A stretch of DNA of 22,135 nt from Kiritimatiellia bacterium (GTDB lineage Bacteria; Verrucomicrobiota; Kiritimatiellia; RFP12; UBA1067): assembly GCA_017508315.1 (NCBI GenBank), contig JAFVZE010000147.1:1-22135 (forward strand), in the 5' to 3' direction. Numbering within the stretch: the first letter of the stretch is position 1; each line of letters begins with the position of its first letter. The position numbers and the translations under genes are program-made. Shown here in pieces: positions 22,065-22,135 of this stretch. Below the pieces are notes generated by a model that saw only the letters and a program-made list of their open reading frames with translations, did no database searches and was not told where the DNA came from.

Positions 22065-22135
22065 ATGTCGAAATTGTTCAAAACCGCGATGCTGTTGTTC
22101 ACGGCGATTCTTTCGACGGCGACGGTGAACGCCGC
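22065..22135 (+). CDS. Exported protein, N-terminal fragment
   Basis: Begins at ATG 22065 with a strong AAGGAG five bases upstream and runs off the window after 23 codons. The visible residues (MSKLFKTAMLLFTAILSTAT, then VNA) form a Sec signal peptide with a positively charged start, a hydrophobic core and a VNA cleavage box. The mature protein is not visible, so no function can be given. It follows the GntR/LacI-type regulator by 99 bases with its own promoter. Confidence 0.7.
   Translation, partial: MSKLFKTAMLLFTAILSTATVNA

Overview
The window joins two kinds of DNA. Bases 1 to about 8836 are AT-richer accessory sequence carrying defence-type, broken and hypothetical genes. Bases about 8853 to 22135 are GC-rich, tightly packed chromosomal sequence with housekeeping genes. 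The core suggests a Gram-negative, probably anaerobic bacterium of the PVC superphylum (Lentisphaerota/Kiritimatiellota-like). The pointers are a GntR-HTH/LacI-type sensor regulator, a secreted GxDLY-type SGNH hydrolase, a lipoprotein and a membrane-anchored coiled-coil protein. This taxonomic reading is inference only.

Accessory region, plus strand: the 3' part of an SMC/ABC-type coiled-coil ATPase gene interrupted by an in-frame TAG (2-1039); a Ymh/TIGR02391-type protein with an RNPIAH HEPN-like motif (1050-1856); a single-chain GmrSD-like DUF262+DUF1524 nuclease (1889-3574); an HNH_2 nuclease (3641-4402); a small orphan protein (4409-4768) coupled by an ATGA overlap to a secreted beta-sandwich protein split by a frameshift (4765-5770); and a 521-residue protein with a C-terminal RNPILHG motif (5845-7410), a candidate ApeA-like HEPN effector. 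This is a defence island in which two unrelated proteins share HEPN RNase-like motifs.

Island end: 7411-8852 holds three degenerate ~30-bp repeats, a T10G14 homopolymer, two sequences resembling tRNA/tmRNA 3' termini that share CACCTCCACCAT (7709-7720 and 8823-8834), a tyrosine-integrase N-terminal remnant (7818-7928), and a minus-strand DUF4160-DUF2442-small RHH-like operon. That operon has a TTGACA-18-TATACT promoter whose spacer is filled by a 19-bp inverted repeat. The simplest model is tandem integration at a tRNA/tmRNA 3' end, with the last att-like site abutting the core.

Core region: a minus-strand operon (membrane coiled-coil protein, small lipoprotein, RluA-family pseudouridine synthase) is divergent from tgt. 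Tgt overlaps yajC, which is followed not by secDF but by a LysM protein and then a single ORF fusing a bile-acid:sodium-symporter-family transporter to a complete TsaC/Sua5 domain. Next come xseB, a GHKL ATPase of unknown role, recD2, a secreted SGNH hydrolase, rmuC and the GntR/LacI-type regulator, nearly all with overlaps or gaps of a few bases. The window ends in the first codons of an exported protein.
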